Of a DNA stretch of 64,000 nucleotides, positions 1-8,893 are shown piece by piece. Under the pieces are notes generated by a model. It ran no database searches. It had not been told where the DNA came from and saw only the letters and a program-made list of their open reading frames with translations. The position numbers and the translations under genes are program-made. The stretch's first letter is position 1, and each line of letters opens with the position of its first letter. The DNA is from Paenibacillus sp. Soil766 (GTDB taxonomy: Bacteria > Bacillota > Bacilli > Paenibacillales > NBRC-103111). Location: contig NZ_LMSJ01000006.1 of NCBI RefSeq assembly GCF_001428105.1, forward strand, positions 7,200-71,199, written 5' to 3'.

Positions 1-138
1 AGGCCCAAAATGGGCCTTATTCCACACCGCGCGAGGTTGCGCCTGAACTTTAGCGCCCTAAATGGGCGCTATCGCCTCCGCTGCGCTCACTTTCCTGGCG
101 CTCTGGACGGAATAAGGCCCAAAATGGGCCTTATTTCC
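1..138. repeat. cluster of short palindromes sharing a GCCC-AAAAT-GGGC core
   Basis: Three palindromes lie in 138 bases. Positions 1-17 and 115-131 have arms AGGCCCA/TGGGCCT, and positions 51-71 have arms TAGCGCCC/GGGCGCTA around TAAAT. The 21 bases at 1-21 recur exactly at 115-135, so this is a direct repeat of a palindrome around a different palindrome. It resembles a REP-type cluster or the edge of a small repeat element cut by the window start. The stretch up to the regulator at 346 holds no gene I can support. Confidence 0.7.
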
Positions 139-311
139 TCGCGTACCGCCACACCTCATCCGCACCAATATACGCTCTACATACTAACCCTATGTGCATG
201 AGCTACATGGACACAAACCACACACCAACAAGTAGCTAGATTTGTTCTTCATCCCCTCTCACTTTCTACCACAACCTGTTGCCAAAGGCACTCTGCAAAA
301 CCAACCCTTCA

Positions 312-337
312 TGCTATAATTAGCACTAAGAAAGGTG
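312..337 (+). promoter_or_regulatory. extended -10 promoter and RBS of the AraC gene
   Basis: TG-n-TATAAT (312-320) is an exact extended -10 element. The expected start is near 327, giving a leader of about 19 bases with the ribosome site GAAAGGTG (330-337) ahead of ATG 346. No good -35 is visible, as is usual for extended -10 promoters. Confidence 0.5.
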
Positions 338-345
338 CTGATCAG

Positions 346-1200
346 ATGGCTCCAAACCTGACAACCATGCAGCCGGCAGAAACGATCGGTATGCTTACGG
401 ATTACCACTTTCCGCCTTATATTACATTGGCTCATATGTTCCATGCCCCTCAGGAATGGGCGATACACAATCGAGAGATGACGCAGTATATTCTGCAATA
501 TGTCGTCGATGGTTTTGCACACTATCCTGTTGGCGATAATCCCTACGAGACACGCCGCGGTGATCTCTTATTTCATCGTCCGAATGAACGACACTCGATT
601 ATCAAAGAAGATCACAGTCCTTATGTATGTATTTCACTTGTCTTTCATTTTGGTACGTCAGCGTTCCCCTACGAGGACCTCTTCAAACATAAGCATCTGC
701 TCGGTAATTTCGCGGATCACCCGGTAGAAACGATGCTTTCCCAGCTTGTTTCGCATTATCGCCAACCAGGTCTTATACATCAAATGCACTGCCAAAGCCT
801 ACTCATGCGTATTCTTGCCGAAGCCGCGCAAGCTTTCGAAACGGGTTTAACCCGCACCAAAACCGACGCACTCACGATGCCCAAACTCGTCTTAATCAAA
901 AACTATCTCACCGAGCACTACGACCGCGAAATACAAATTAGAGAACTGGAAACCGTTTCTGGTCTCAGCAAAAACTACATTTTGACCTTATTCCGCCAAC
1001 ATGTCGGCATGTCTCCTATGCAGTATTTAACATGGATCCGCATCAACAAGGCGAAAGAGTTAGCCATACACAGCAACCTTTCCTTCAGTGAAATCGCAGA
1101 TCGCGTCGGGTATTCGGATGTCCACACTTTCGGGCGCATGTTCAAGAAAAAAACGGGGCAAAGTTTAACCCAGTTTTGTTCGAATTTGATCTATTCATAG
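346..1200 (+). CDS. AraC family transcriptional regulator
   Basis: Cytoplasmic DNA-binding regulator of 284 residues, the usual length for a one-domain-sensor AraC protein. Residues 1 to about 160 look like the cupin-type effector domain. Residues about 185-280 form the two helix-turn-helix motifs, with the characteristic end 'EIADRVGYSDVHTFGRMFKKKTG'-like segment. ATG 346 follows GAAAGGTG at good spacing. It stands alone on the plus strand, pointing toward the 3' end of a minus-strand sugar importer operon, so its target is not obvious. Members of this family usually sense a sugar and activate nearby catabolic genes; which sugar cannot be read here. Confidence 0.9.
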   Translation: MAPNLTTMQPAETIGMLTDYHFPPYITLAHMFHAPQEWAIHNREMTQYILQYVVDGFAHYPVGDNPYETRRGDLLFHRPNERHSIIKEDHSPYVCISLVFHFGTSAFPYEDLFKHKHLLGNFADHPVETMLSQLVSHYRQPGLIHQMHCQSLLMRILAEAAQAFETGLTRTKTDALTMPKLVLIKNYLTEHYDREIQIRELETVSGLSKNYILTLFRQHVGMSPMQYLTWIRINKAKELAIHSNLSFSEIADRVGYSDVHTFGRMFKKKTGQSLTQFCSNLIYS

Positions 1201-1335
1201 CTCATTAGGATGTTAGTTGGGATTGCGGCTGGTCGGTGATGAGTTGATTGAGTGACTAGTTGAGTTTGAGGTTGAACTTTGATGAGATGACTGGTCGGCT
1301 GGGAGTGATGAGACGAGGTCACTGAACGAGCCAAC

Positions 1336-1461
1336 TGGATTTTATGTATCTATTTCTGCCTCTTCTGCCCATTCCGGCTAAACTTGCACTAATTAGCTGT
1401 AGATTTTCCATCAATTCGGCAAAAACAAGAATTCCCCGATGATTTAACCACATAAAATCCA
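1336..1461. repeat. 126-bp element with perfect 12-bp terminal inverted repeats
   Basis: TGGATTTTATGT at 1336-1347 is the exact reverse complement of ACATAAAATCCA at 1450-1461. The 102 bases between contain no open frame. It lies in the 332-base gap (1201-1532) between an AraC gene and the 3' end of a PhyH gene. The size and perfect ends suit a MITE-like or other small intergenic element, but no target-site duplication is clear. The rest of the gap (1205-1330) is a G/T-rich low-complexity run of GAGTGA/TTGAG-like words with no gene. Confidence 0.5.
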
Positions 1462-1499
1462 TCTATTTCATCTTCGTACGTGAGAATCGACAACAGAAA

Positions 1500-1522
1500 G
1501 GCCGTCCCCAGGAGGAACAGCC
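1500..1522 (-). terminator. hairpin after the PhyH gene
   Basis: Read on the minus strand, GGCTGTTCC pairs with GGGACGGCC (nine pairs, two G-U) and is followed by TTTCTGTTG. It lies just past the stop codon at 1533. The T tract is poor, so termination may be weak. Confidence 0.5.
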
Positions 1523-1532
1523 TCATTCTTAC

Positions 1533-2441
1533 TTAAGCACGCCAATATTCCGTATGCGTATACCGGTACGTCTTCGGCACCTGCTTCGTACCTATCGCGA
1601 ATGCGCCTTTAGGCTGATAATCATACGGTGTTTCTCCTGATGTATAAGCCGCTTCTTTGCGCTTCTCGATACAATCGACGAGCATATGCTGCTTCAATGA
1701 TAGATACTCTAGCGTGTGAGGACCAAACTCCGCTTCGATCTCACCCGGGCGGAACTCGTAATAAACGGTACGGCGAAGGGCATTGCCATCTCCCTCAGGT
1801 GAGCCATGCAGCAGCTGAATATTGTGGAAAATGACATCACCAGGGTTCATTGGCACGGGAACAGCATCGCTGACATCGAAGCCTGGGCGTGCGCAGCGTT
1901 CCTCGGCAACCTCAGCTTCCCAGTTGTTCGAGCCAGGAATTACCCACAGGCATGATTTCAGATCTGCTTCATCCAAATAGAAATCAACATTGAAGATTGG
2001 ACGCGGATCTGTGCAACCTACGGGCACTAACGCGTCGCGGTGCCATGGCACGCTGGCCGCTTGATTCGGGATTTTCACAACTAAGGAATCCCACGTTGGA
2101 ATGAAGTTAACTCCTTGAATCTTCGCTACCGATCTTAAAATAAACGGATGCGCAAGCAACGCCTTATTCGCCTCTTGCTTGTCGATAATAAACTCCGTCC
2201 GCCAATATTTGCGTTCACCATTTTTCCTCACACGGTACATATAATCCTCGTCATCGCTTCCAGCCATCCCAATATCTACGGCCTTCATCGTTTGCTCCTG
2301 CAGGAGTCTAAGCTCCTCTCCAACTACCACATTTCGAATAACAAGGAAACCATTTTCTAAGAAAAACTGCGCTTGCTCACTCGTAATTTCATCTTGCAGT
2401 AATGCATCGGCTTCAGGAATCTGAATCTTTTGTTGGCTCAT
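1533..2441 (-). CDS. phytanoyl-CoA dioxygenase (PhyH) family protein
   Basis: Predicted Fe(II)/2-oxoglutarate-dependent oxygenase of 302 residues. The metal triad is visible as H134-x-D136 in 'PWHRDALVPVG' and H212 in 'LLHGSPEGD', with an arginine about residue 225 placed to bind 2-oxoglutarate. There is no signal peptide, so it is cytoplasmic. GAGGAGG precedes ATG 2441 at normal spacing. Only 62 bases separate it from the upstream response-regulator gene and no terminator is visible between, so it may be the last gene of the sugar importer operon. The substrate is unknown. Paenibacillus carries many PhyH paralogs in sugar clusters, and the human enzyme name says little about function here. 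Confidence 0.85.
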   Translation of the reverse strand: MSQQKIQIPEADALLQDEITSEQAQFFLENGFLVIRNVVVGEELRLLQEQTMKAVDIGMAGSDDEDYMYRVRKNGERKYWRTEFIIDKQEANKALLAHPFILRSVAKIQGVNFIPTWDSLVVKIPNQAASVPWHRDALVPVGCTDPRPIFNVDFYLDEADLKSCLWVIPGSNNWEAEVAEERCARPGFDVSDAVPVPMNPGDVIFHNIQLLHGSPEGDGNALRRTVYYEFRPGEIEAEFGPHTLEYLSLKQHMLVDCIEKRKEAAYTSGETPYDYQPKGAFAIGTKQVPKTYRYTHTEYWRA

Positions 2442-2503
2442 GCGAACAACCTCCTCAAATATCTTTCATACCTTTACTTTACTGCATCGGTTAGCGAAAA
2501 TCT

Positions 2504-3301
2504 TTAGTCTAAACAGGCATTATGGTTGCCAAAAGCACAATGTCCACTTTGATATTCCTTTGGCGTCATGCCGACAGACTTTTTAAATAACTTCGTGAAA
2601 TACACCGGATCTGAGTAACCCACAAGCGAGCCTACTTCGTACATTTTCACATCTGGATAATCCTCCAAGATATGCTTCGCTTTTATAATTCGCAGATCAG
2701 TCACGTAATCGGTGATCGTCTTCTTCGTTTCCCTTTTGAACAACTTGCACAAATAACTAGGATTCAAACCTACTTTAGCGGAGAGCTCATTCAACTCAAA
2801 TGCTTGATTCAGATCTGACTCCAGCATACGAATGACATCCGCAATGATTTGCTTCTTGTGAACCTTAGGCTCCACAGATAAGTGATCATTCATTTCCTTT
2901 TCAGATGAATCCAGCACCGCAAAACGCTCCCCAACTCGCTTCAAAACTTGAAATAAATCCTTCTTGTTCACCGGCTTCGATAAATATTCTTCCACACCGA
3001 ATCGAATTGCTTGACGGGCATACTCGAATTCATTAAATCCACTTAAGAGAATAATATGTGCATCCGGATAATCCGACCTTGTTCGTTCGATCAGCTTCAT
3101 CCCGTCCATCATAGGCATTTTGATATCGGTCAGAAGTATTTTGCAATCCGCAGCTTCCCAGCCACTCATTTTATCTAATGCTTGAATTCCATGCGCACAC
3201 AGCCCTATTATTTCAATAGGCAAATCCATAGCCTCAACCATGGCTTGAAGTCCTAACCGAATCCGCTGTTCATCATCGACTATCAACATTTTCATCGTCA
3301 T
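2504..3301 (-). CDS. YesN-type response regulator, receiver plus AraC domain
   Basis: Partner of the histidine kinase encoded just upstream. Residues 1-125 are a CheY-like receiver, with acidic pocket 'VDDE', phospho-acceptor Asp in 'LTDIKMPMMDG' and the conserved lysine in 'YLSKP'. Residues about 150-255 hold a two-HTH AraC output domain. At 265 residues it is a short form lacking the long middle domain seen in the second regulator of this window. ATG 3301 follows the kinase stop codon with no gap, so translation is probably coupled. Expected to bind and activate the promoter of the adjacent importer operon on phosphorylation. Confidence 0.92.
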   Translation of the reverse strand: MTMKMLIVDDEQRIRLGLQAMVEAMDLPIEIIGLCAHGIQALDKMSGWEAADCKILLTDIKMPMMDGMKLIERTRSDYPDAHIILLSGFNEFEYARQAIRFGVEEYLSKPVNKKDLFQVLKRVGERFAVLDSSEKEMNDHLSVEPKVHKKQIIADVIRMLESDLNQAFELNELSAKVGLNPSYLCKLFKRETKKTITDYVTDLRIIKAKHILEDYPDVKMYEVGSLVGYSDPVYFTKLFKKSVGMTPKEYQSGHCAFGNHNACLD

Positions 3302-5083
3302 TTATGCGCTCTCCTTCCATGCTTCCAGAACCGGTAGGACAATCGATACAGTCGTGCCGCCCCCGATTTCACTGTTCACTTGCAAACCGAATGGGACACC
3401 ATACTGCAAAATAATACGCTCATTCACGTTGGCGATACCGATGTTAGAACGATTTTCTTGCTGCAAACCTAGCATCGCATTCCGAATAATTTTCAGCTGC
3501 GATTCTTCCATGCCGCACCCGTTATCCCTAACGGTAAAATAGATCGCTTGCTTATCCGTGTAAGAACTAATCGTGATCCGACAATCCTCTTCCTTCATTT
3601 CAAACCCATGCAGAATGGCATTTTCCACGATAGGTTGAAATAAAAGTTTAATCACAGGGTAGCTCAGATGCCCTTCGCTGATGTTCAACTCCAGCTGAAT
3701 ATCTTTGGAGAAACGAAAGTTTTGCAACGCCACATATTTCTCCAAATGATCCAATTCCTTATGAATCGTCACTTGATCCGTTCCCCGCAAAATGCCGTAC
3801 CGCAGCAGCTCCCCCAAATTGTAAGTCATTTCCGAAATCTCATAATCTCGTTTTACTTCAGCCGTCATACGGATCACTTCCAGCGTGTTATAAATGAAAT
3901 GGGGATTAATTTGATGCTGAAGCGACCTTAGTTCAGCTTCGCGTTTGCGATTTTGCGTCTGATAGACTTCTTCCACCAGCTCATTGATTCTTCTAATCAT
4001 ATTATTAAAATGCTTCGCCAGTATGCCAAACTCGTCCGAGTATTTCACTGGGATTTGGACATCCAAATTCTCCTTATTGACCTGCTTCATCGTCCTCATC
4101 AGCGTCCTTAATGGCCGCGTCAAAGCAATTGCAATAATGGCGGAAGTCACTAATGCTACGGTAATGGAAAATAGGACGAGAATCATCGTGAAATCCCGTG
4201 TTACCCGCGTCTCCTCTGTCAGATGATCCACAGGAATGAAAACAATTTGCTTCCACCCCGTTACTTCCGACGTTGTATAAGAGGTTAAATATGACTTCCC
4301 TTCGATCGTCACTTTGAAGCTGCCCTGCGCCCCAACTGCTTTCTGCACGAGTTCATTGCTAGCCACATTCGTAGAAATCCATTTCTGCTCGCTATCATAG
4401 ATCACCGTATTCTGATCATCAAGTACCATGGTCCTGCCTTTGGTGACTTCATCCAACTCACGGACGGCATCCGCAATTACTTGGATTCTCGAGTCAAAAA
4501 TGATCATTCCAATACCTTCTAAGGAGTTCGTATTCTTCAATTCTCGGGCAATCGAGAAATAATATTTATCGGTATGACCAACGGTTAGTTTCTGTGTAGA
4601 GATCACGATCGAAGAGCCTTGAGCATTCCGTACCTGTTGTCGTAAATCCACAGCCTGCTGCCGAATGTTGGCCCGGATCGTATCATTTTTGGTGCTATCG
4701 TACATGTTGCCATAATTATCAAAAATATACACAGACTCCGTATCATTCTTCAAGCTGTTCAAGCCTTTCACAAAATTCTGGAGGCGGTTATTTTCTTCCA
4801 CCGTTTTGTTGGGATTGGCGAGGGACTCCTGAATATCCTGCATATAAATTTGACTGCCCGTTACGCGCTTAATATCGGATACATACTGATCCACGCGCTC
4901 TAGTATTTTCTGCGAAATCTGATTAACATAGAGGGCTGTATTTTTTTCGATCGATTTGGAATAACTTGCATACGAGATCATCGAGATCGTAACAATCGGC
5001 ACTGTGATCCCAATGACAAACACTGTAATCAGCTTCTGAGTGAGTGACAGCCTCACAATCCAATGCCATATTTCGCTTAGCAC
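3302..5083 (-). CDS. YesM-type sensor histidine kinase
   Basis: Membrane sensor of 593 residues. A transmembrane helix at about 16-40 and another at about 298-322 enclose an extracellular Cache-like sensor. HAMP follows (about 322-375), then a His_kinase domain with the phospho-acceptor His in 'HQINPHFIYNT' (about residue 391) and a HATPase_c domain with N and G boxes ('VENAILHG', 'DNGCGM'). The start is GTG 5083, preceded by AGGGGGAA. This LytS/YesM class usually pairs with AraC-type regulators and works with sugar-binding lipoproteins. Gene order binding protein - permeases - kinase - regulator supports sensing of the imported sugar. Confidence 0.92.
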   Translation of the reverse strand: MLSEIWHWIVRLSLTQKLITVFVIGITVPIVTISMISYASYSKSIEKNTALYVNQISQKILERVDQYVSDIKRVTGSQIYMQDIQESLANPNKTVEENNRLQNFVKGLNSLKNDTESVYIFDNYGNMYDSTKNDTIRANIRQQAVDLRQQVRNAQGSSIVISTQKLTVGHTDKYYFSIARELKNTNSLEGIGMIIFDSRIQVIADAVRELDEVTKGRTMVLDDQNTVIYDSEQKWISTNVASNELVQKAVGAQGSFKVTIEGKSYLTSYTTSEVTGWKQIVFIPVDHLTEETRVTRDFTMILVLFSITVALVTSAIIAIALTRPLRTLMRTMKQVNKENLDVQIPVKYSDEFGILAKHFNNMIRRINELVEEVYQTQNRKREAELRSLQHQINPHFIYNTLEVIRMTAEVKRDYEISEMTYNLGELLRYGILRGTDQVTIHKELDHLEKYVALQNFRFSKDIQLELNISEGHLSYPVIKLLFQPIVENAILHGFEMKEEDCRITISSYTDKQAIYFTVRDNGCGMEESQLKIIRNAMLGLQQENRSNIGIANVNERIILQYGVPFGLQVNSEIGGGTTVSIVLPVLEAWKESA

Positions 5084-5143
5084 AACAAGTTCCCCCTAGC
5101 TCTTCCTCATGAATGTAAGCCCTTTCTTTATAAAATTCAAGAA

Positions 5144-5175
5144 AACCCATGGCACTTAAATAAGGGCCTTGGGTT
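5144..5175 (-). terminator. possible attenuating hairpin between permease and kinase
   Basis: On the minus strand AACCCA-A-GGC pairs with GCC-A-TGGGTT across a 12-base loop, then TTCTTG. It sits in the 131-base gap between the second permease and the kinase. Without a clean T tract it is more likely a processing or partial-termination point that lowers expression of the signalling genes. Confidence 0.35.
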
Positions 5176-5214
5176 ACTATTTCGACTCGTCAGATGCGGT
5201 GTCCTGCAAGCTTT

Positions 5215-6042
5215 TTATTTCACAGATCCATTCGTAATCCCGGAGAAAATGTACCGTTGCAGGAACAAATATAACAATACCGTCGGAAGCAGGATGATTA
5301 GAATGGCTGCACAGATCAATTGCCACTCAGCACTATTCGTCCCGGTAAATTTCATCAAGGTGGTCGAAACCACACCTAGCTTCTGCGAAGGCATATACAA
5401 ATATGGCGTGTACATATCGTTATAAATGGAGATGGTTTTCAAAATAATAACCGTTGAAATGGCTGGTGTTAACAGCGGGATGATAATGCGGTAGAAGATG
5501 CCGTAGAGGGATAAACCTTCGATCATCGCATTCTCATCGAGCTCATAAGGGATATTGCGAATAAACTGCAGTAAGATGTAGATTTGGACAACGTCCGCAC
5601 CAATGTACAAGAGAACTGGAGCGAAGTGCGTGTTAAACAAACCCAACCATTTGATAATAGAGAAAATCGCCACCTGAGTCGTAATCGCCGGAATAATCGC
5701 TGCTCCAGTATAAAGCCCCAGAATGAGAAAACGACCAGGGAATTTGAAGCGCCCGAGCACATACGCCACCATCGTTCCCATGACAATATTGCCAATCAAG
5801 GATAAGCCGATCACAATTGTCGTATTCAGAAACGCCTGCCCGAGATTGCCTCGTTCAAATACAATCTGGAAATTCTCAAAATTCAGAAAGGAGTTTGGCA
5901 GAGAAAACGCACTGGACATGCCATATTCCTTGCTCCCCTTAAACGCATTTACACACAAAATGTACAACGGGAAAAAGATAATCAGACTTGCCATAGATAA
6001 TAGTGCGTATTTCACTGTCGATGTGATTGGTCTTGCTTTCAT
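5215..6042 (-). CDS. carbohydrate ABC transporter permease, MalG type
   Basis: Inner-membrane permease of 275 residues with six hydrophobic helices. The binding-protein-dependent permease loop appears as 'ENAMIEGLSLYGIFYRI', where the ATPase docks. I place the start at ATG 6042, which has AAGGAGGA seven bases ahead. An in-frame TTG further upstream would overlap the previous gene. The stop of the partner permease is only four bases away, so the two are translationally linked. Together they form the channel for the binding protein at 6998. No ATPase gene is present; a shared MsmX-type ATPase encoded elsewhere is the usual arrangement. Confidence 0.92.
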   Translation of the reverse strand: MKARPITSTVKYALLSMASLIIFFPLYILCVNAFKGSKEYGMSSAFSLPNSFLNFENFQIVFERGNLGQAFLNTTIVIGLSLIGNIVMGTMVAYVLGRFKFPGRFLILGLYTGAAIIPAITTQVAIFSIIKWLGLFNTHFAPVLLYIGADVVQIYILLQFIRNIPYELDENAMIEGLSLYGIFYRIIIPLLTPAISTVIILKTISIYNDMYTPYLYMPSQKLGVVSTTLMKFTGTNSAEWQLICAAILIILLPTVLLYLFLQRYIFSGITNGSVK

Positions 6043-6046
6043 GGTG

Positions 6047-6916
6047 TCACTCCTCCTTTCCTCCAACAATTCTCCGTTGTGCGGATACTACGACAATGAC
6101 GACGATCATCAATAACACACTCATCGCAGAAGCGAGTCCAAAGTTATTATATTGAAACGCGGTCTCCACTGTTTGCTGAACATACGTTTTACTTGCTGCC
6201 AAAGGGCCACCTTTGGTTAGGACGAAGGGCAGGTCGAATACCTCCAAAGCCCCAATCACAGTCAGAAACAGATTAAGCTCGATGATTTTCCTCATACCAG
6301 GTATTGTAATGTAGCGAAGCACTTGCAATCTTCGTGCACCATCTATTCTTGCTGCTTCATAGAGATCTTCGGGGAGCGATTGCAGGGCCCCTAAGTACAC
6401 AACCATATTGAAACCCATGAATTTCCATACACCAATCGAAGCCAGAGAGATGTTGACAAGACCTGGTTTTCCTAACCAAGAAATAGGATCCATACCTATC
6501 AAACTTAAGAAATAATTCAATGAACCCGTATTCGTATCGAAAACATAGCCGAACATGAACGCTACAGCGACCCCATTCATAATGTAGGGCAGGAATAAGA
6601 CCGTCCGAAACATATTACGTCCTTTGAGCTTACTGTTTAACAGGACTGCGAAGAAAAAGGCTGCAACATTTTGCAGGATGCCACCTACGAAGTAAGCAAC
6701 ATTATGGAGGAAAATATAGAAGACTTCCCTATTCCCCATAATCTCTTGGTAATTTGAAAATCCAACCCATGTCTTAACCGGTGTTAATCCATCCCATGAT
6801 GTAAAACTTAAGTAAATAAGTCTCAAAGCTGGATAGTAGGTAAATGTCAACAGCAGCACGAGTGGCACGATTAGGAAGGATACGATTAAGGTGATTTTTT
6901 GTTGTTGGTAGCTCAT
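6047..6916 (-). CDS. carbohydrate ABC transporter permease, MalF type
   Basis: First permease of the pair, with about six transmembrane segments and the conserved cytoplasmic loop 'EAARIDGARRLQVLRYITIP'. ATG 6916 has GAGGT six bases upstream. ATG 6922, two codons earlier, would touch its ribosome site, so 6916 is preferred (289 residues). It lies 81 bases after the binding-protein gene, behind a hairpin that probably reduces permease expression relative to the binding protein. The family moves oligosaccharides; the substrate is not determined by the sequence. Confidence 0.92.
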   Translation of the reverse strand: MSYQQQKITLIVSFLIVPLVLLLTFTYYPALRLIYLSFTSWDGLTPVKTWVGFSNYQEIMGNREVFYIFLHNVAYFVGGILQNVAAFFFAVLLNSKLKGRNMFRTVLFLPYIMNGVAVAFMFGYVFDTNTGSLNYFLSLIGMDPISWLGKPGLVNISLASIGVWKFMGFNMVVYLGALQSLPEDLYEAARIDGARRLQVLRYITIPGMRKIIELNLFLTVIGALEVFDLPFVLTKGGPLAASKTYVQQTVETAFQYNNFGLASAMSVLLMIVVIVVVSAQRRIVGGKEE

Positions 6917-6952
6917 CTCCATACCTCATTGCTCTTTAATTTGAAAAAGAAG

Positions 6953-6979
6953 ACTGAATGCTTGCGAACGATCACTCAG
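6953..6979 (-). terminator. intra-operon hairpin after the binding-protein gene
   Basis: Minus-strand CTGAGTG pairs with CATTCAG (one G-U) and is followed by TCTTCTTTTTC. It stands between the binding-protein stop (6998) and the permease start. Such partial terminators commonly keep binding protein in excess over the membrane subunits. Confidence 0.5.
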
Positions 6980-6997
6980 CCCTCACACGCTTAACGC

Positions 6998-8326
6998 TTA
7001 CTTACCGAGCGCTTTCTTCGCATCTACCCATTTTTTGTTGTATTTATCAAATACTTTGGCCACATCCGTTACCGCCACTTCTTGTGCGATATCGTTTAGA
7101 TCGATTTGTGCTTTGTTTTGGATCGCCATAGCGTCACTGTTATCCGCTGCGATTTCAACGAAGTTCAAGTCTTTCGTAGCCAGGAAGTCAGATAATTGCG
7201 TGACGGAAGACTTTTTATCCTTTAATGATGGAATGAAGCCTGCGAAATCATCATAACCGGAATCTTCAATTAACCATTTCACGAAAGCTTTAGCTGTTTT
7301 GAGGTTTTTACTATTTTTGCTAACGGCATAGAAATAGTCAGGTGTCATCAACGTAGTCAGCTTACCTGAGTTATCGAAAGGCATCGGGAAGAAGCCGACG
7401 TTAGCACTTTGCGTACCATTTTCGATCACTTGCGGGATCACCCAGTTCGGCAAGAGGTACATCGCCATTTTGCCAGAGGCTACATCTTTCTTGGACTGCT
7501 CCCAGTTGGAGGAGTTAATGTCCTTTTCCACGTATCCCTTGCTGATCATCGTTTTGAGGATGCCTAAGGACTTGGCGAAAGCTCCGTTCGGGTCAAAAGC
7601 GTTCTCCTGCTTAATGCGATCATTCCAGAAGTTCGGATTGCCGGACATCGCTACCGCTACGTGCTGCCATGTGTAAAGCGGCCATTTGTCTTTGTAGTTG
7701 GTTGCTAGAGGTACAATTCCCTTCGCTTTTAGCTTCTCAGATGCCGCATAAAACTCATCGAGCGTCTTCGGAAGCGCTGTGATACCGGCATCTGCGAAGG
7801 CTTTCTTGTTGTATACGATGCCTGTTGTAGAGCCGCCAGTTACGAGGCCATAAGTGCCGCCGTTCGCCGTTTTGTAGTCTTTAAAGCGGATTTTATCATT
7901 CAGACCAAGATCATCCAGCGGGGCAAAATAATCAGGAAGCTGTGTATTCGGAATATTCGGAATCAGAACAACGTCCGGCACTTCCGCAGTCGCCAAGCGT
8001 AATTTAATAGCGGCTTCATAATCCTTCAGTGCTTCGAATTCCACATCTGCATTCGGGAACTTCTTCTTGAAGGCTTCCTTATATTCTTTCAGCTTCGTAT
8101 CAATTAAATCTGTGCGGTTCGTTGCGAACACGATCTTCCCTTTAATATCATCATTCGGATTCGCTGCTTTGGGAGCTTCCGTCGCTGGAGCTGGCGTAGC
8201 CGCTGCAGTCGTAGCTTTGGCTGCAGGTGATGGGCTAGCTGTCGTTGTTGTTGATTCGGTTCCGCATGCTGCGAGTAAAATGGCAAATAAACAAATCGAT
8301 GTTGTGGCTACTAATGTCTTCTTCAT
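6998..8326 (-). CDS. extracellular sugar-binding lipoprotein (ABC transporter)
   Basis: Family 1 solute-binding protein of 442 residues. An N-terminal lipoprotein signal ends in the lipobox 'LLAAC', with acylated Cys at residue 21. An Ala/Pro/Thr-rich linker to about residue 60 ties the mature domain to the membrane, followed by a two-lobed binding domain starting at 'KGKIVFATNRTD'. ATG 8326 is preceded by GGGGGAAATAGG. It heads the operon with two permeases, a kinase and a regulator. The ligand is unknown; no glycosidase is encoded beside it, only a PhyH-family oxygenase. Confidence 0.92.
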   Translation of the reverse strand: MKKTLVATTSICLFAILLAACGTESTTTTASPSPAAKATTAAATPAPATEAPKAANPNDDIKGKIVFATNRTDLIDTKLKEYKEAFKKKFPNADVEFEALKDYEAAIKLRLATAEVPDVVLIPNIPNTQLPDYFAPLDDLGLNDKIRFKDYKTANGGTYGLVTGGSTTGIVYNKKAFADAGITALPKTLDEFYAASEKLKAKGIVPLATNYKDKWPLYTWQHVAVAMSGNPNFWNDRIKQENAFDPNGAFAKSLGILKTMISKGYVEKDINSSNWEQSKKDVASGKMAMYLLPNWVIPQVIENGTQSANVGFFPMPFDNSGKLTTLMTPDYFYAVSKNSKNLKTAKAFVKWLIEDSGYDDFAGFIPSLKDKKSSVTQLSDFLATKDLNFVEIAADNSDAMAIQNKAQIDLNDIAQEVAVTDVAKVFDKYNKKWVDAKKALGK

Positions 8327-8352
8327 CCTATTTCCCCCAATGAACTAGTTTG

Positions 8353-8398
8353 TGTAGCGCTTACATTTTTATTATAAAACGACCATGCCTCGAGTAAA
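8353..8398 (-). promoter_or_regulatory. promoter of the importer operon with a cre-like operator at the start site
   Basis: On the minus strand TTTACT (8398-8393), a 16-base spacer and TATAAT (8376-8371) make a plausible sigma-A promoter. TGTAAGCGCTACA (8365-8353) overlaps the predicted transcription start. It is a catabolite-response-like palindrome lacking one base of the 14-base CcpA consensus. Repression by CcpA or a LacI-type protein is inferred. Confidence 0.5.
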
Positions 8399-8463
8399 AT
8401 GGCGCTCATTTGTTTTTCCTTGTACTGTATTTCCACTTTTCAGTGAAAACCGGGGTGGAATTC

Positions 8464-8605
8464 GGGGGCAGAAGCCCCCTTCGCTGTTACATACACTTGA
8501 TTCGCTAACTCTGACAATTCAATCTCACGATTATAGGTTTGCTCGATGATCTTTTGAGAAGTTCAATCGCTTCAACACAAAAAAACACCAGACTATGTCG
8601 GGTGT
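8464..8605 (-). terminator. terminator of the zinc-ribbon gene, plus a second strong hairpin
   Basis: Minus-strand ACACCCGA/TCTGGTGT (8605-8585, one mismatch) is followed by a run of seven T (8585-8579) and should end the zinc-ribbon transcript. About 100 bases further on, GGGGGC-AGAA-GCCCCC (8464-8479) makes a very stable hairpin without a T tract. Apart from these and the promoter at 8353-8398, the gap 8327-8649 shows nothing. Confidence 0.55.
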
Positions 8606-8649
8606 CTCACGCTGAGGAATCCAGCTGTCTTCTATGCCAAACTACTCGC

Positions 8650-8820
8650 CTAATGCTTCAATCGTCTTCTTGCTTCGAGCTCCTGTTTCAGTGCTTGTTC
8701 CACCAATTCGGCCATCATATCGAATTTCTCAGCAACCGTGTAGGTTAACATGGCCCCACAGTGTGTGCAACGCTGCTTCTGGAGTTCAGTTAGTTTGGAA
8801 CACGATTTGCAAGTAATCAT
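8650..8820 (-). CDS. small zinc-ribbon protein
   Basis: Protein of 56 residues with two Cys pairs, 'CKSC' near residue 4 and 'CTHC' near residue 18, a compact zinc ribbon. A helical, Glu/Lys-rich tail follows. ATG 8820 has AAAGGGG at the right distance. The frame extends 15 codons upstream, but without an equivalent ribosome site. No function can be assigned; small ribbon proteins of this size are often RNA-binding or regulatory. It stands alone, with its own terminator, between the importer operon and an AraC gene. Confidence 0.6.
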   Translation of the reverse strand: MITCKSCSKLTELQKQRCTHCGAMLTYTVAEKFDMMAELVEQALKQELEARRRLKH

Positions 8821-8893
8821 GAGAAGTTGTCCCCTTTGTGTACATAAGATACATCTATTATACACTTCTGGCGAGTATCACACACCTACACCT

